Part shown: positions 11,901-23,900 of the stretch, one piece after another
How positions within the stretch are numbered: the first letter of the stretch is position 1
How the letters are laid out: each line of letters begins with the position of its first letter
From: Ahaetulla prasina
Taxonomy: Eukaryota; Chordata; Lepidosauria; Squamata; Colubridae
Assembly: GCF_028640845.1 (NCBI RefSeq)
Contig: NC_080542.1
Location: forward strand, 17,266,783 to 17,330,782
Length of the DNA: 64,000 nt
Reading direction: 5' to 3'
The notes under the pieces: model-generated
Database searches by the model: none
What the model was told of the DNA's origin: nothing
Seen by the model: the letters and a program-made list of their open reading frames with translations, nothing else
Translations under genes and position numbers: made by a program

Positions 11901-14900
11901 GGTTTTTTGCCCCATCTTACCTAACTGGCTTGACCTTCTGCGTGCTGTCACTTATATCCCAAAGGCTGATCCCATCACAAGCCACAAGGATTGTATGAGA
12001 AGAATGGAATGTGAGAGCACTGATGCACTGGGGACCAACCTGGAAGTTGATTTTAAAAAAAAACCACAAAGCCAGACACTAATTAAAAGCAGGCACTGTA
12101 TCTGTTGGGACTTCCTTCCCCAAAGGAGCTGTTCCCAAGATCCAGACGTACTTGAGCACACAGGTGCAGAACACCTGCCCTACCTTTGCCACCCCCAAAA
12201 GCTCTCCTTGTTGCCAGATAATCAGGTCACCGTGTTCTCCACCGGAAGCAGCCAAGGTCCCATCTGGCGACCAAGCCACAGCTGTGACAGCACCCTGGTG
12301 AGGAGGCAGCTGTTCCGTATCAGCTGTTGTGGAGAAGGGAAAGAAACATACAGATAGCAGTAGCACTTAAGACTTATATACCGCGTCGCAGTACTTTTTA
12401 CAGCCTTCTCTAAAGCGGTTTACAGAGTCAGCCTGTTGCCCCCAACAATCTGGGTCCTCATTTTACCCCCCTCGGAAGGATGGAAAAGCTGGGTCAACCT
12501 TGAACGTGGTGAGATTTGAACTGCCAAATTGCAGGCAGCCGGCAACGGTCATAAGTACGAACCATTTGCCAAGCATCTGAATTTTGATCACGTGATCGTG
12601 GGGAATGCTGCAAAGGTTCCAACTGTGAAAAACGGTCATAAGACACTTTTGCTGTTGTAACTTTGAACGGTCACTAAATGAACTGCTATAAGTTGAGGAC
12701 TACATGTAATCATCAACCTATGACTACAACTGAGCCTAAAAATTACGTTGCTAAGCAAGGCAGTTGTAAAGTGAGGTTTGCCCTATTTTGCAACCTTTTT
12801 TAGTCACTGTTGTTAAGTGAATCACTGCAGTGATTCTTCTTTTTTTTCCTCCTTATTTTCAGATTGCTGGAGAATTTCTTTCAGATTTCTTTGGGATGTA
12901 TTGTTGGAGCCGGGAGTAGATATTACTGCTGGTCTACCTGTTTTCCATAAATCTTTATGGTCATGCATGCTGGGAATTGAACTCCACACAAAATTGCCAA
13001 GGTTGGGAAACCCCGCTTATACAGGTAATCCTTGACTTACAACCATTCTTTTAGTAACCATCCAAAGTGGTAACGGCACTGAAAAAAGCTACTTATGACC
13101 ACCTTTCACACTTAACAACAGCTGCAGTATCTCCATGGTCATGTGATCAAAATTCAGACACTTGGTAATGGCTCATTTATGAGCATGTGTGTCAGAATAC
13201 TCATGACTGAGAAGACATGGTAATAAGGTCAGCCAATGAATTGGCATAGCAACTAAGTCAGCCAACTGGGAGCTGATACAGACTGAAGCCAGGGCATGTC
13301 TTAGTCTGGAGCTTCTGAATCTGTGCAGAGCTAAAGTGAAACCAGTCTCTCTGCTATACGGTGTGTGTGAACATGTCTGTTGATCTGAACTGAAGAATCA
13401 ACTATTGGTACTGTAAATCCTTTATGTGTTCTTATGAATATAAAGAAGTTAATGAATCCAGCTGATTCAGTTATCTATGTGTGCTTCTGGATTTGATTTT
13501 TGCAACGAACTCTGACAAGTTGCAGTTCCCTGGAGTTTTTTGATCGCCTTTTGTGATCTTTCGACAAGTCAATGCCAGGTCCCTGAACAACTGTGTTAAC
13601 AACAGCAGTGATTCACTTAAGAACAGTGACAAGAAAGGTTTTAAAATGGGGCAAATCTCACCTAATAAATCTCTTGCTTAGCAATAGAAATTTTGAGCTC
13701 AATAGTGATTGTTGAGAACAACTGATAGTCAGGCCCTGCTTCACACCCCCATCCTACCTCTCTGCCTCCATTTTTTGTTCTATATTTGATATTTTCCAGG
13801 TATTCCTCAGTCACTAGGAGAGATCCAACTGTCAACTTTGAATCGCACCTGGCAGAAGTAATTTCTCTATTCCTCAGTTGCCACACAGAGTGCTGAGGTG
13901 TGGGGTGGGGGGGAAGGAGGACGAAACGTATTGCTAGACTGAACACAGAACTTTCTCATGGGAACCAAGGTCATCTCTACAGGTAGCAAATAAAGACGGG
14001 GAGGAGAGTCTGGAGAGCCCGCCAATTAACCTAATTGGCCAACATGACTTGTGACTTTTGGGGAGGGAGTTATTTCCTATTTTAATTATACTGAAATCAC
14101 AGGAAACATTTAAGAGCTGGTTTTCCATTTGATTGTGCTGATATGATGTATCCAATAAAGAAGTTCTTACAGGAAGACTTTAACCCAGGGATGAAATTTA
14201 GCTGGTTCTACTTGGCTCAGGTGAACCAGCAGCAGCGGCTACAGGAGGCTCTGCCCACGCACGTGGACAGCATGACCTCCCTTTTCACATGCATGGTATG
14301 CGCACATTTGCAAACCGGTAGGGAAGGTAAGTGAATTTCACTCCTGCTTTAGTCTCAGAGTTCTGATTTGCTTGGGGTTGTTAGTCGGGATCATGACACC
14401 CATCTACTTACCATCGTTTTTGGGGACTGCCCATATGCGGGCTGACTTGTCTTTGGAGATGGTCAGGAAAGACGAGGAGGTAGCAGCAGCTGCACAGACA
14501 GAAGCAGAGTGTCCAAAAAGAACTTGAGGCTGTTCGATCTGCAAATAACCAGAAAGGAGTTAATAAAAAGCACGTGACAAAAGGCACAATCACTCTTATG
14601 CTAGTGAAAAACTGGAAAAAATAAATGTTTACATCTGCATTGTATTTAAAAGATTTATAAGGTCACTAACCTTAAGTAACTTAACTGTGGGAGGCTGACA
14701 AGAAAAATAAAAACCCAACACCAGTAAAACTAAATTCTGGCATTTCAACCAATATTTTTTAATGCATCAGCGTTACAACTCCCAATTAATTTTATTTCAA
14801 ATTGCCCGGAAGAACTGGTTCCTATTATTTCTACTGCGCAACCACCACAGTTTTTTAAAAGGGCGAGGGAGAAGATTTCCCCTCCTTTCTTACCGTCAAG

Positions 14901-17900
14901 GGTCTCCAAATTCTTACAGTGCCATCAGCACCGGCTGCAGCCAACATGAAGTCTTTCTGCCCTGAGAAGGATAGAAATAGAAGCCTTTCATACCAATGCT
15001 ACAGCGAGTAACCTATGAGAAAGGCACATCCAAATACTCTATGACACAGGTGCTAAACTCAAGGCCTGTGGGCCCACAGGCATGATTAGATCTGGCCCAT
15101 GGGGCTGGCCTGGAAACAGCAAAGGACCAGCCTGTGGTCCCTCTGCCAGGAAAAATGGAGCATCGGAGGGCTGTTTTTGCTGGCAGAGGGCTAGCAAAAC
15201 AAATTAAAAGAGAAAACAAAAGGAGAAATGCTTCTCCGTTTGCATTTGAGCATGCAAAATGGACAGGAAAGGAGAAAGGGAAAGAAAGAAAAAGAGAGCA
15301 AGGAAGGAAAAATAAGAGGGGAAGGAAGAAGAAAGGATAATAAAGTGGGAAGGAAAAAAAGAAAGACGGGAAGGAGAGAATAGAATAGAATAGAATAGAA
15401 TAGAATAGAATAGAATAGAATAGAATAGAATAGAATAGAATAGAATAGAATTCTTTATTGGCCACGTGTGTTTGGGCACACAAAGAATTTGTCTTGGTGC
15501 ATATGCTTGCAGTGTACATGAAAAGAAAAGATACATTCGTCATAAGGCAGCCACATGGCTAGCGAGGTGCTTGGATGGAATAGGCTGTGATTGGCGGCCG
15601 CGTGGCCAGCAAAGCACTTGGATGCGGGTAGGCTGCAGTTCGTGGCCAGTGAGGCACTTGGATCGGGTGGGCAGCGAGGTGCTTGGATGGGGGTAGGCTG
15701 TGGTTGGCACTTGGATCAGGTTGCTAGTTAGGCACTTGGATGGGGTAGCCAGTAGCTCATGGCCACTGCCCACCTGATCCAAGCGCCTCGCTGGCCATGC
15801 AGTTGCTGTTCGCAGCCAGGGAGGCACTTGGATCGGGTGGGCAGCAAGACGCTTGGATGGGGGTAGGCCATGGTTGGTGGCCATGTGGCCAGTGAGGTGC
15901 TTGGATCGGGTGGGCAGCAGCCACAAAATGCTGGCTACCTCATCCAAGCGCTGCCCTAGCCACCTGATCCAAGTGCCTCACTGGCCACGCGGCCGCCAGC
16001 CACTAGGGGGGCACTTGGATGGGAGTAGGCTGCGGTCGTCAGCCACGTTGCCAGTGAGGCGCTTGGATGCGGGTGGCTAGCGAGGCATTTGGATGGGGTA
16101 GTCAGCAGATTCTGGCTTCTGCCCACCTGATCGAAGTACCTCACTGGTCACCCAGCTGCCAATCGCAGCCTACCCCCATCCAAGCGCCTCACTAATGGCT
16201 GGTGGCCACGTGGCCAGTGAGGCGCTTGGATCAGGTGGCTAGTGAGGCATTTGGATCGAGTGGCTAATGAGGCGCTTGGATGGGGTAGGCTGCGGTCGGC
16301 AGCCCTGTGGCCAGCAAGGTGCTTGGATGGGGGTAGCCAGCAGCTGGGTGGGCGCAGGTCGACTACCTTTCCCAGTCCTGCTTCCCCGAGGGCAGCATTC
16401 GGCTATACTTGCCTGTTCTGCTGCTAGAGCAGTCAGGGCAGTCCAAGGTGGGCAGTCCAAGGTGGGCAACAGAGTGGGAGGCTGCGGCAAAGGTAGGAAA
16501 GCAGGCTGGGGCACGTGGTTGAGGAGCCAAAGAATAGCTACAGTGTGTCACTAAGGCAAGCTGTGCAATACTGCAAGACCAGTAAATAGTGGTAGGGCGG
16601 GGCGGGGCAGGGCAAGGGGCAGGCGAGCCAGCAATTTAACAAACAGTTCATGTGCTGCAAGGCCAGTAAGTAGTGGTGGGGAGAGGAAGGGCAAAGGGTG
16701 GGGCAAGCCAGCAATTTAACAAACGGTTCGGCCGAGCCGCCTAGAACCGGCAGAATCCCACCACTGCCTGTGAGGTGAGATGGGCTGAGAGAGACTCTCT
16801 GGCCTGAAGTCACCTAGCCAGCTTTCATGGCTAAGATGGGACTAACCAGTGCATTAACCACTAGATCAAAATGAAATGTCTCTGTCTGTCTGTCTCTGGG
16901 CTTAAGGGAAGATGGCCTATCCCAATTTAAGTACTTTTCAATGTATATTTTCACAAATTGAAGCATCATCTGCGTCAAAATTAAACCCCGATATAAAAAT
17001 ATACACAACCAAAGATTCACTTGCATTACAGGGTAAACAATGCAGATAGGACTTTCTCATCCTCCCCCACCCCTGTCTTCCAAAACAGAATCACGTTTTT
17101 GCAAAACAGTGCCAAGAAATCTCTTACATGGATCCCTGAAGCCAATGCAATGGTTAGTCTGACTCGGGTGAGCCAAGAACCGAGTTTCTTCCACTCCTTG
17201 GAGGTTCCATGTTATCAGCAGCCCATCTCTGCCCATGGAGATGATATGGTCTTTCTGTGGAAGGATCCAGAAAGGGAAGAATTTGGAGAAATAAAACAGG
17301 AAGCCTGGTCAGGCATAGTTACGGTCATGATAGTAGCAACTGCTACTGTGGGAATGGCTGGGAACATCCAAAAAATCTTGCAACTGGCTGCAACACAGAG
17401 TAGATTTTACAAATGGGATACCCTTCAGAGTGGTGCAGAAACACAATTCTCAGAAGACCCCACCAGAATACTAATTGAATATGCTGAGAACTGATGTCCC
17501 ACATCCAAACTAGTGCTGGGTTTCATTTTTTTTTATTACTGATTCTGTGGGTGTGGCTCGGTGGGCGTGGCGTGGCTTAGTGGGTGTGGCTTGGTGGGCA
17601 TGGCAGGGGAAGGATACTGTAAAATCTCCATTCCCACCCCACTCCAGGAGAAGGATACTGCAAAATCCACATTTCCTCCCCATCAGCTGGGACTCGGGAA
17701 GCAGGGAATACATGGGAAAGGGGCCAGTCAGAATTTTTACTACCGGTTTTCCAAACTACTCAAAATTTCCACTACTGGTTCTCCAGAACTATTCAGAACC
17801 TGCTGAAACCCACCTCTGATCCGAACCCGTTTAGAAAGTTATGAGCCAATTAAATAAGCAAGGAATAGATAGCTAAAATGAGGAAAAATAATCTACCATG

Positions 17901-20900
17901 AATTAGCCACAGTTAACAGAAATAATTACTGTATCAATTCTACTACTAAATGCTGGAAATAATAACAGCATCTTCCCAAAAGTATACGAACACCTAGTCC
18001 TCAACCTACGATCATGATTAAGCTCAAAATTTATGTTGCTAAGTGAGACAGTTGTTGAGTTTTGACCAGCGGTAAAATCCGGCCAGCTCTATCTGGCTTG
18101 TGTGAATCGGTAGAGCCAGCAGTGAGAGGCTCCGCCCACCCGCCATGACATCATTACATCCCTTTTTTGACCCTCTGCACATGCGCAGAAGGCTCTGCGC
18201 ATGCGCAGAAGAGGTACGCATGCTGACATTTCCGAACAGCTAGGGAAGATAAGTGCATTTCATCCCTGGTTTTGACCCATTTTATGAATTTTTTTGCCAC
18301 AGTTGTTAAGTGAATCACTGCGGTTGTTAAATTAGTAACATGGTTGTTAAGTGAATCTGGCTTTCCCGTTGACCTTGCTTGTCAGAAGTTTGCAACAGCT
18401 GATCACATGACTCTGGGGACATTGCAACCGTCATAAATTTGTTTATTTGTTGCATATTTGTTTGTTCGCGCGGGGCTTTCTTAAATTGTTTAGATTTTAA
18501 ATTTAATTGTTATTTAAGTTTAAATTGGGGTTTTTAGATTATATATTTTAATTTATCGGCCTAACTGTATAATAAGTTTTTTAATTTTATTTTTAATTGT
18601 ACATTGTTTATTTTTATCTTGGCTGTACACCGCCCTGAGTCCTTCGGGAGAAGGGCGGTTTAGAAATCTAATTAAGTAAATAAAATAATAAATAAAATAA
18701 ATATGAGTCAGTTGCCGAGCGTCTCAATTTTGATTGCGTGATCATGGAGATGCTGCAATGGTCATAACTGTGAAAAATAGTCGTCAGTCACTTTTTTCAG
18801 TGCCATTGTAAGTTCAAACCAAGTTTATTTGCTACACCTTTATTGTTTTATAGCTTTATACTGCCTGCTGGATTGGGCTTTTATTACTTCGCTGATTTAG
18901 GCTTTTATTACCTAGCTTGCTACAGCTGTCATGATAACAGGGGGAGGGGGGAAAAGAGTGTGAAAGAGAAACGAAACTTAATGGCCCGCGCATGCCAGAG
19001 AAATGAAACCATCTGAAGATGCTCCCCACATGCCAGCTAGGAGGGAAGTGGATTGGACAAGACGGACTGGCATACAGGGAGGAGGGCTTGGGCAGATATG
19101 TGTATTCCGAGCCAAATACCTCTGAGCTTGCTTTCAGTTCGTACTCAGTAAAATTACCTTTCTCTAACAACGATGGAGTTGGGGTTTTTCTTTCTTGAGT
19201 ATTGAAAGGAGGCATACCTGACAGTCGCGGACTACCTGTATACTAGCTATCAGCAATAATAATACTACTTTTTGCAAGTATATTCAATATACCGCTTCCA
19301 AGATGATATTACTTTTCTTATACTTGTGTGAAGATGCTTTTGGTTGAGTTAGATACAACATAATATCATCCATCCATCCATCCATCCATCCATCCATCCA
19401 TCCATCCATCCTTTCAATTTGTTTGCCACCCATCTCACCGCAGAAGCTGACTTTTACACCTGGAACTGTTAGAATTATACAAAATAGCAAATCCAATTGC
19501 AAATAACAATTTCAGGCCAAGATTAAAGCATCTGGTTAAAAAGCTTTCATCCTTATTATCTCTGTGTTTGTTTCAAGTCTTTTCCAAAACACACTCCTCT
19601 TTTTTTCCCCCCTCAACACGGCCTTGAATGCAAAGCTGTTTTCTGTTCCACCCCTATCCACAGAGACAGCGTTCTAGACGGGCCCACAATCAGGGGTGTA
19701 ATCCTACTGATTCGAAAGGTTAGGGCAAACCGCTAGGGATTATGGGCATCAGTTTGCCAAACCGGTAGTAAATACCCCTCCTTGACCCTACCCATGGTCA
19801 GTCGGTCACCGCTCACCTCTTATGGCAATGGTCCACAGAATTCAATGTTAAATGCAGCAGAGAAAATACTAACTTTTCACCCTCCATTTAGAACGGAGCT
19901 GCTGCAGCCTATCCCTTTAAGGTAGTCCCTAGGAGGGAGGGGCCCGGGAGGGAACCATAAAGGGAGCAGCAGCTCCGTTGTTTATTTTTATTTATTTATT
20001 TTATTTTGTCACAACAATATATGTAGGTATCATACAAAAGATTATATAGTATATAAACATATATATGAGTAAATATAAGGAGGTATAAGCATATATATAG
20101 GAAGAAGAAAAGAAAAAAAACAATAGGACAGGAACGGTAGGCACGTTTGTGTGCTTATGCACGCCCCTTATGGTCCTCTTAGGAATGGGGTGAGGTCAAT
20201 AGTAGAAAGTTTTTGGTTAAAGCTTTTAGGATTATGAGAAGAGACCACAGAGTCAGGTAAAGTATTCCAAGCACTGATGATTCTGTTACAGAAGTCATAT
20301 TTTCTGCAATCTAGATTAAAGCGGTTGACATTAAGTTTAAATCTATTAGTTGCTCTAGTATTATTGCAATTAAAGCTGAAGTAGTCTTTAAAAGGAAGGA
20401 CATTACAATAGATGATTCTGTGAGTTAAGCTTAGGTCATGTCGAAGGTGACGGAGCTTCAAGTTTTCTAAGCCTAGGATTTCAAGTCTGGTGGGATAGGG
20501 TATTTTATTGTTTTCAGAGGAATGGAGAACTCTTCTTGTAAAATATTTCTGGACACGTTCAATTGTATTGATGTCAGAGATGTTATGAATGGAGGAAGAA
20601 AAGTTAGCATTCTCTCTGCCACATAATTCAATATTAAATGCAGCAGAGAAGCAGAGAGAATGTTAACTTTTCTCCCTCCATTTAGAACAGAGCTGCTGCA
20701 GCCTATCCCTTTAAGGTAGTCCCCAGGAGGGAGGGGGACGGGGGGGGGGGAGCAGTGGGAATGGAGCCATTTTTGTGAAAGGCAGGAAAATGGGAAGGGG
20801 ATTTTCTTGCCTGTCATCCATTCCTCAATTTCAGCATAAACTGAGGGAAGTATGGTAGGCAGGAATATTCCCTTCCCCCTTTTCCTGCCATTCGCGATAA

Positions 20901-23900
20901 GGAGTAGCTGGGAAGGGACGGACCAGTGAGGAGCCCCTCGATGTAAGTGATGTCAAGTTGGCCACGCCCATCCAGTCACATGACCTGCCCCCAACAAGCC
21001 ACACCCACAGAACCAGTAGAGGAAATTTTTTAATTTCACCCTTGCCCAAATATGTTTTGAACATCAAAACAGCCTGTTCTGAATTTGAAAGACGCTGTCC
21101 CAAAGGAATCATGTCAAGCTCAGGACAACTTTTTTGAGCTCAAAAGAGTGGTGGATCAATTCTGGAGAGATCAAAATGGCCTCTTTCAAACCCCCCCAAA
21201 AGTGATTCCCAATTCCAAACTTTTTGCACTTCTTTACAGAGTTCTCATTGGCTTCCTTTCTGAGTTTCCCTCCCTCGTTTTTGATTTGCAGAATCACTGA
21301 AATGCCTTGGTTTGGAGAACAAGGAGAAAAAATTGGAGAAGGAGAAAAAATTGTGAAGGGGAGGCAGACATACCTTTGGCCTATCCCCTTACCTCAGTTG
21401 TAATACCACAGATTGGGCTTTGGTGCCCCAAAAATTTCTGGACACACTCACTAGTTGTTGTATCCCAGAGACAAACGGTACCATCATTGGAGCCGGAGAG
21501 CTGTTGGCAAAAGGACAAAGGTCAAAAAGAGGAGTTAGAAATGCAGAAAGAGGGGAAAAAAACTTTAGAAATATTAAACTAAAGGCAAACGTTTATTCTG
21601 TTCAGTCATGTAGTTTCCTGGTTCCATTTCCCTCCCCCCATTTTTTGAAGATGTCTAACTTGGAGGGTATGACTATAAGTCGAGGCTCATGAACACTGTT
21701 ACCTTCCCACCAATGTGGTACCTATTTATCTACTTGCATTTGCATGCTTTCAAACTGCAAGGTTTTCAGGAACTGGGGCAAGAACAGAATAACACTGTCA
21801 CTTTAAATGTACATTAATCAGCATACGTTAAAATGAAATTTCATTACATACAGCTCTCAAAGGGTCTCCACCTCCAACATACACTACATAAAGATGAGCC
21901 CCCCCCCCTCAAAAAAAGGAGCTCATCTTATCACATGGTATTTGAGTTTCGAAGTGCCAACCTTCTGGTTGACAAAGCCAACGTCCTAACCAGTAGACCA
22001 GGGGTATCAAAGTCAAGGCCTGGCCCGCGGGGTACTTAGATCTGGCCCGAGGCCCACCCTAGAAACAGCAGACTGCAGTGCCTCTGCCAGTGAAAGTAGA
22101 ATCGCGGGGGGGGAGGGGGGCTGCACGCGGCAAAGCATTGCAGGTAGCTGTCGCAGCTGAAAATGGAGCTCAGAAGCCTGTTTTTGCTGGCAGAGCACTT
22201 GGGCCACCACAAGTGACATTGTCCCCGACACAAGCGATGTCAAGCTGGCCACGCAGGGCCCCCCCAAGGTGAAACACAACCCTGATGTGGCCCTCAATGA
22301 AATTGAGTTTGATACCCCTGGTCTAGGCAAACCCAGTAGACATTAATGGTACCTCTTTGATCGACTCAGAGGAAAGTTCCCATCTGCTACACATTTTATT
22401 ATTATTTTTAGATGTATTCCCATTTTTAGAAATTTTAGAAATAACGCAAGGCTTTGAACCAGTGGTGGGTTGCACCCGGTTTGGTCTGGTTCTTGCGAAC
22501 CACCCAACCACCCGGATGTCGTCATAGACCATCTGCGCATGCGCAGAAGCTTCTGCGCATGCACAATCCCGTTGTGAACCGGTAGTAAAGGTAAGTAGAA
22601 CCCACCCCTGCTATAAACGTACCTAATACTTCTTCCTCTTAATATTTTCCCCACCCCTGTGAAGTGAATGAGATTAAGTGATTGGCCCAAAGTTACCTAG
22701 CCAGCTTTCATGGCTAAACAGGACTAGAACTCACAGTCTCCTGGTTTCTAACCTGGCTCTCTTTTCTTTCTGATTCACAGCAGTGGACTTAAAAATGCTA
22801 CATTACTGGCTAGGTGGTGGGTCCTCCTTCTTGGTCAATGACAGAAACTAACCCATCCCCTTGGGGACTCTCCTCCTCAAGAGACCAAAAGTGCATGCAT
22901 GTCTCCAAACTCACCAACATGGTGCCAATCCAAGCACAGCTGGAAATCCAGTCCTGGTGGCAGAAAAGCAGGGAGTGCAAGAGAGAGGGAGTCTTCTGAA
23001 GAGGGTCTCTTACATCCCATAGAAACAAGGCCTGAGATTGAGAGGAGACACACTGAGTAAAAAGCAAAGAACTGCAGCCATGTTTGCCCTATTCCTTTCT
23101 TATCAAACAGCCTTTCTTTCACCAAAGTCCATATCTTGCCTTCTAAATGAATACAGTAGAGTATGGTAGAGTAGAGTAGAGTAGAGTAGAGTAGGGTAGA
23201 GTAGGGGGTAGGGTAAGGTAGAACAGAACAGAACAGAACAGAACAGAACAGAACAGAACAGAACAGAACAGAACAGAACAGAAGAACAGACATGGAAGGG
23301 ACCTTGGCGGTCTTCTAGTCCAACCCCCTGCTCTGGCAGGAAACCCTACACCATTTCAGACAAATGGTTATCCAATCTCTTCTTAAAAACTTCCAGTGTT
23401 GGAGCATTTACAACTTCTGGAGGCAAGTTGTTTCACTGATTAATGGTTCTGACTGTCAGGAAATTTCTTCTTAGTTCTAGGTTGCCAAAGGCGCATGGAA
23501 CGCCTTTTTCTACTTGCATTTTTTACGTGCTTTCAAACTGCTAGGTTGACAGAAGCTGGAACAAGGAACGGGAGCTCACCCCATTACGCGGCACTAGGGA
23601 TTTGAATCGCTGAGCTGCTGACCTTTTAATTGACAAGTTTACTAGGCTATCACGTCCCTTTTCATTAAACTTTCACTAAACTTTCATTAAGACACAGCCA
23701 ATTCCAGCAACCGTTCTTTATATGTTTTAGCCTCTTCTTCTTACTTTCTTAGGCACCCATTTCTCATAGGCCAGGAAGATTAATATGGAGGCTATGAGGT
23801 ATTCTAAGCAGATGACCAGGTGAGCAAACCACTCCAGCAGATATTTGTTCTGTGGCCCAATAATGGTGTGGGGGGGCGGGTGTAATGTGACTGGGTGGGC

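Larger units (their letters stand above)
17993..18820 (-). mobile_element. Tigger-like DNA transposon with two nested insertions
   Basis: It begins ACCTAGTCCTCAACCTACGA and reads, with insertions removed, through GTGAGACAGTTGTTGAG, TTTTGACCCATTTTATGAA, AACATGGTTGTTAAGTGAAT, GGGGACATTGCAACCGTC and ATGAGTCAGTTGCCGAGCG to AGTGCCATTGTAAG. A hAT-like element and an L2 3' end lie inside it. Confidence 0.83.

Noticed and set aside
15378..15450. CRISPR-like regular array
   Set aside because: Pentamer microsatellite without spacers, in a vertebrate genome.
15013..15543. Long open frame on the minus strand with SILFY repeats
   Set aside because: It is made by the (GAATA)n pentamer array, whose length is not a multiple of a codon-specific signal but lacks stops in this frame.
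15540..16554. Several open frames of 60-135 codons on both strands
   Set aside because: All follow from the GC-rich minisatellite, which has few stop codons in any frame.
17021..17494. 157-codon frame on the plus strand
   Set aside because: It runs opposite to TEP1 exon 28 and has no domain; the minus strand has clear splice sites and homology.
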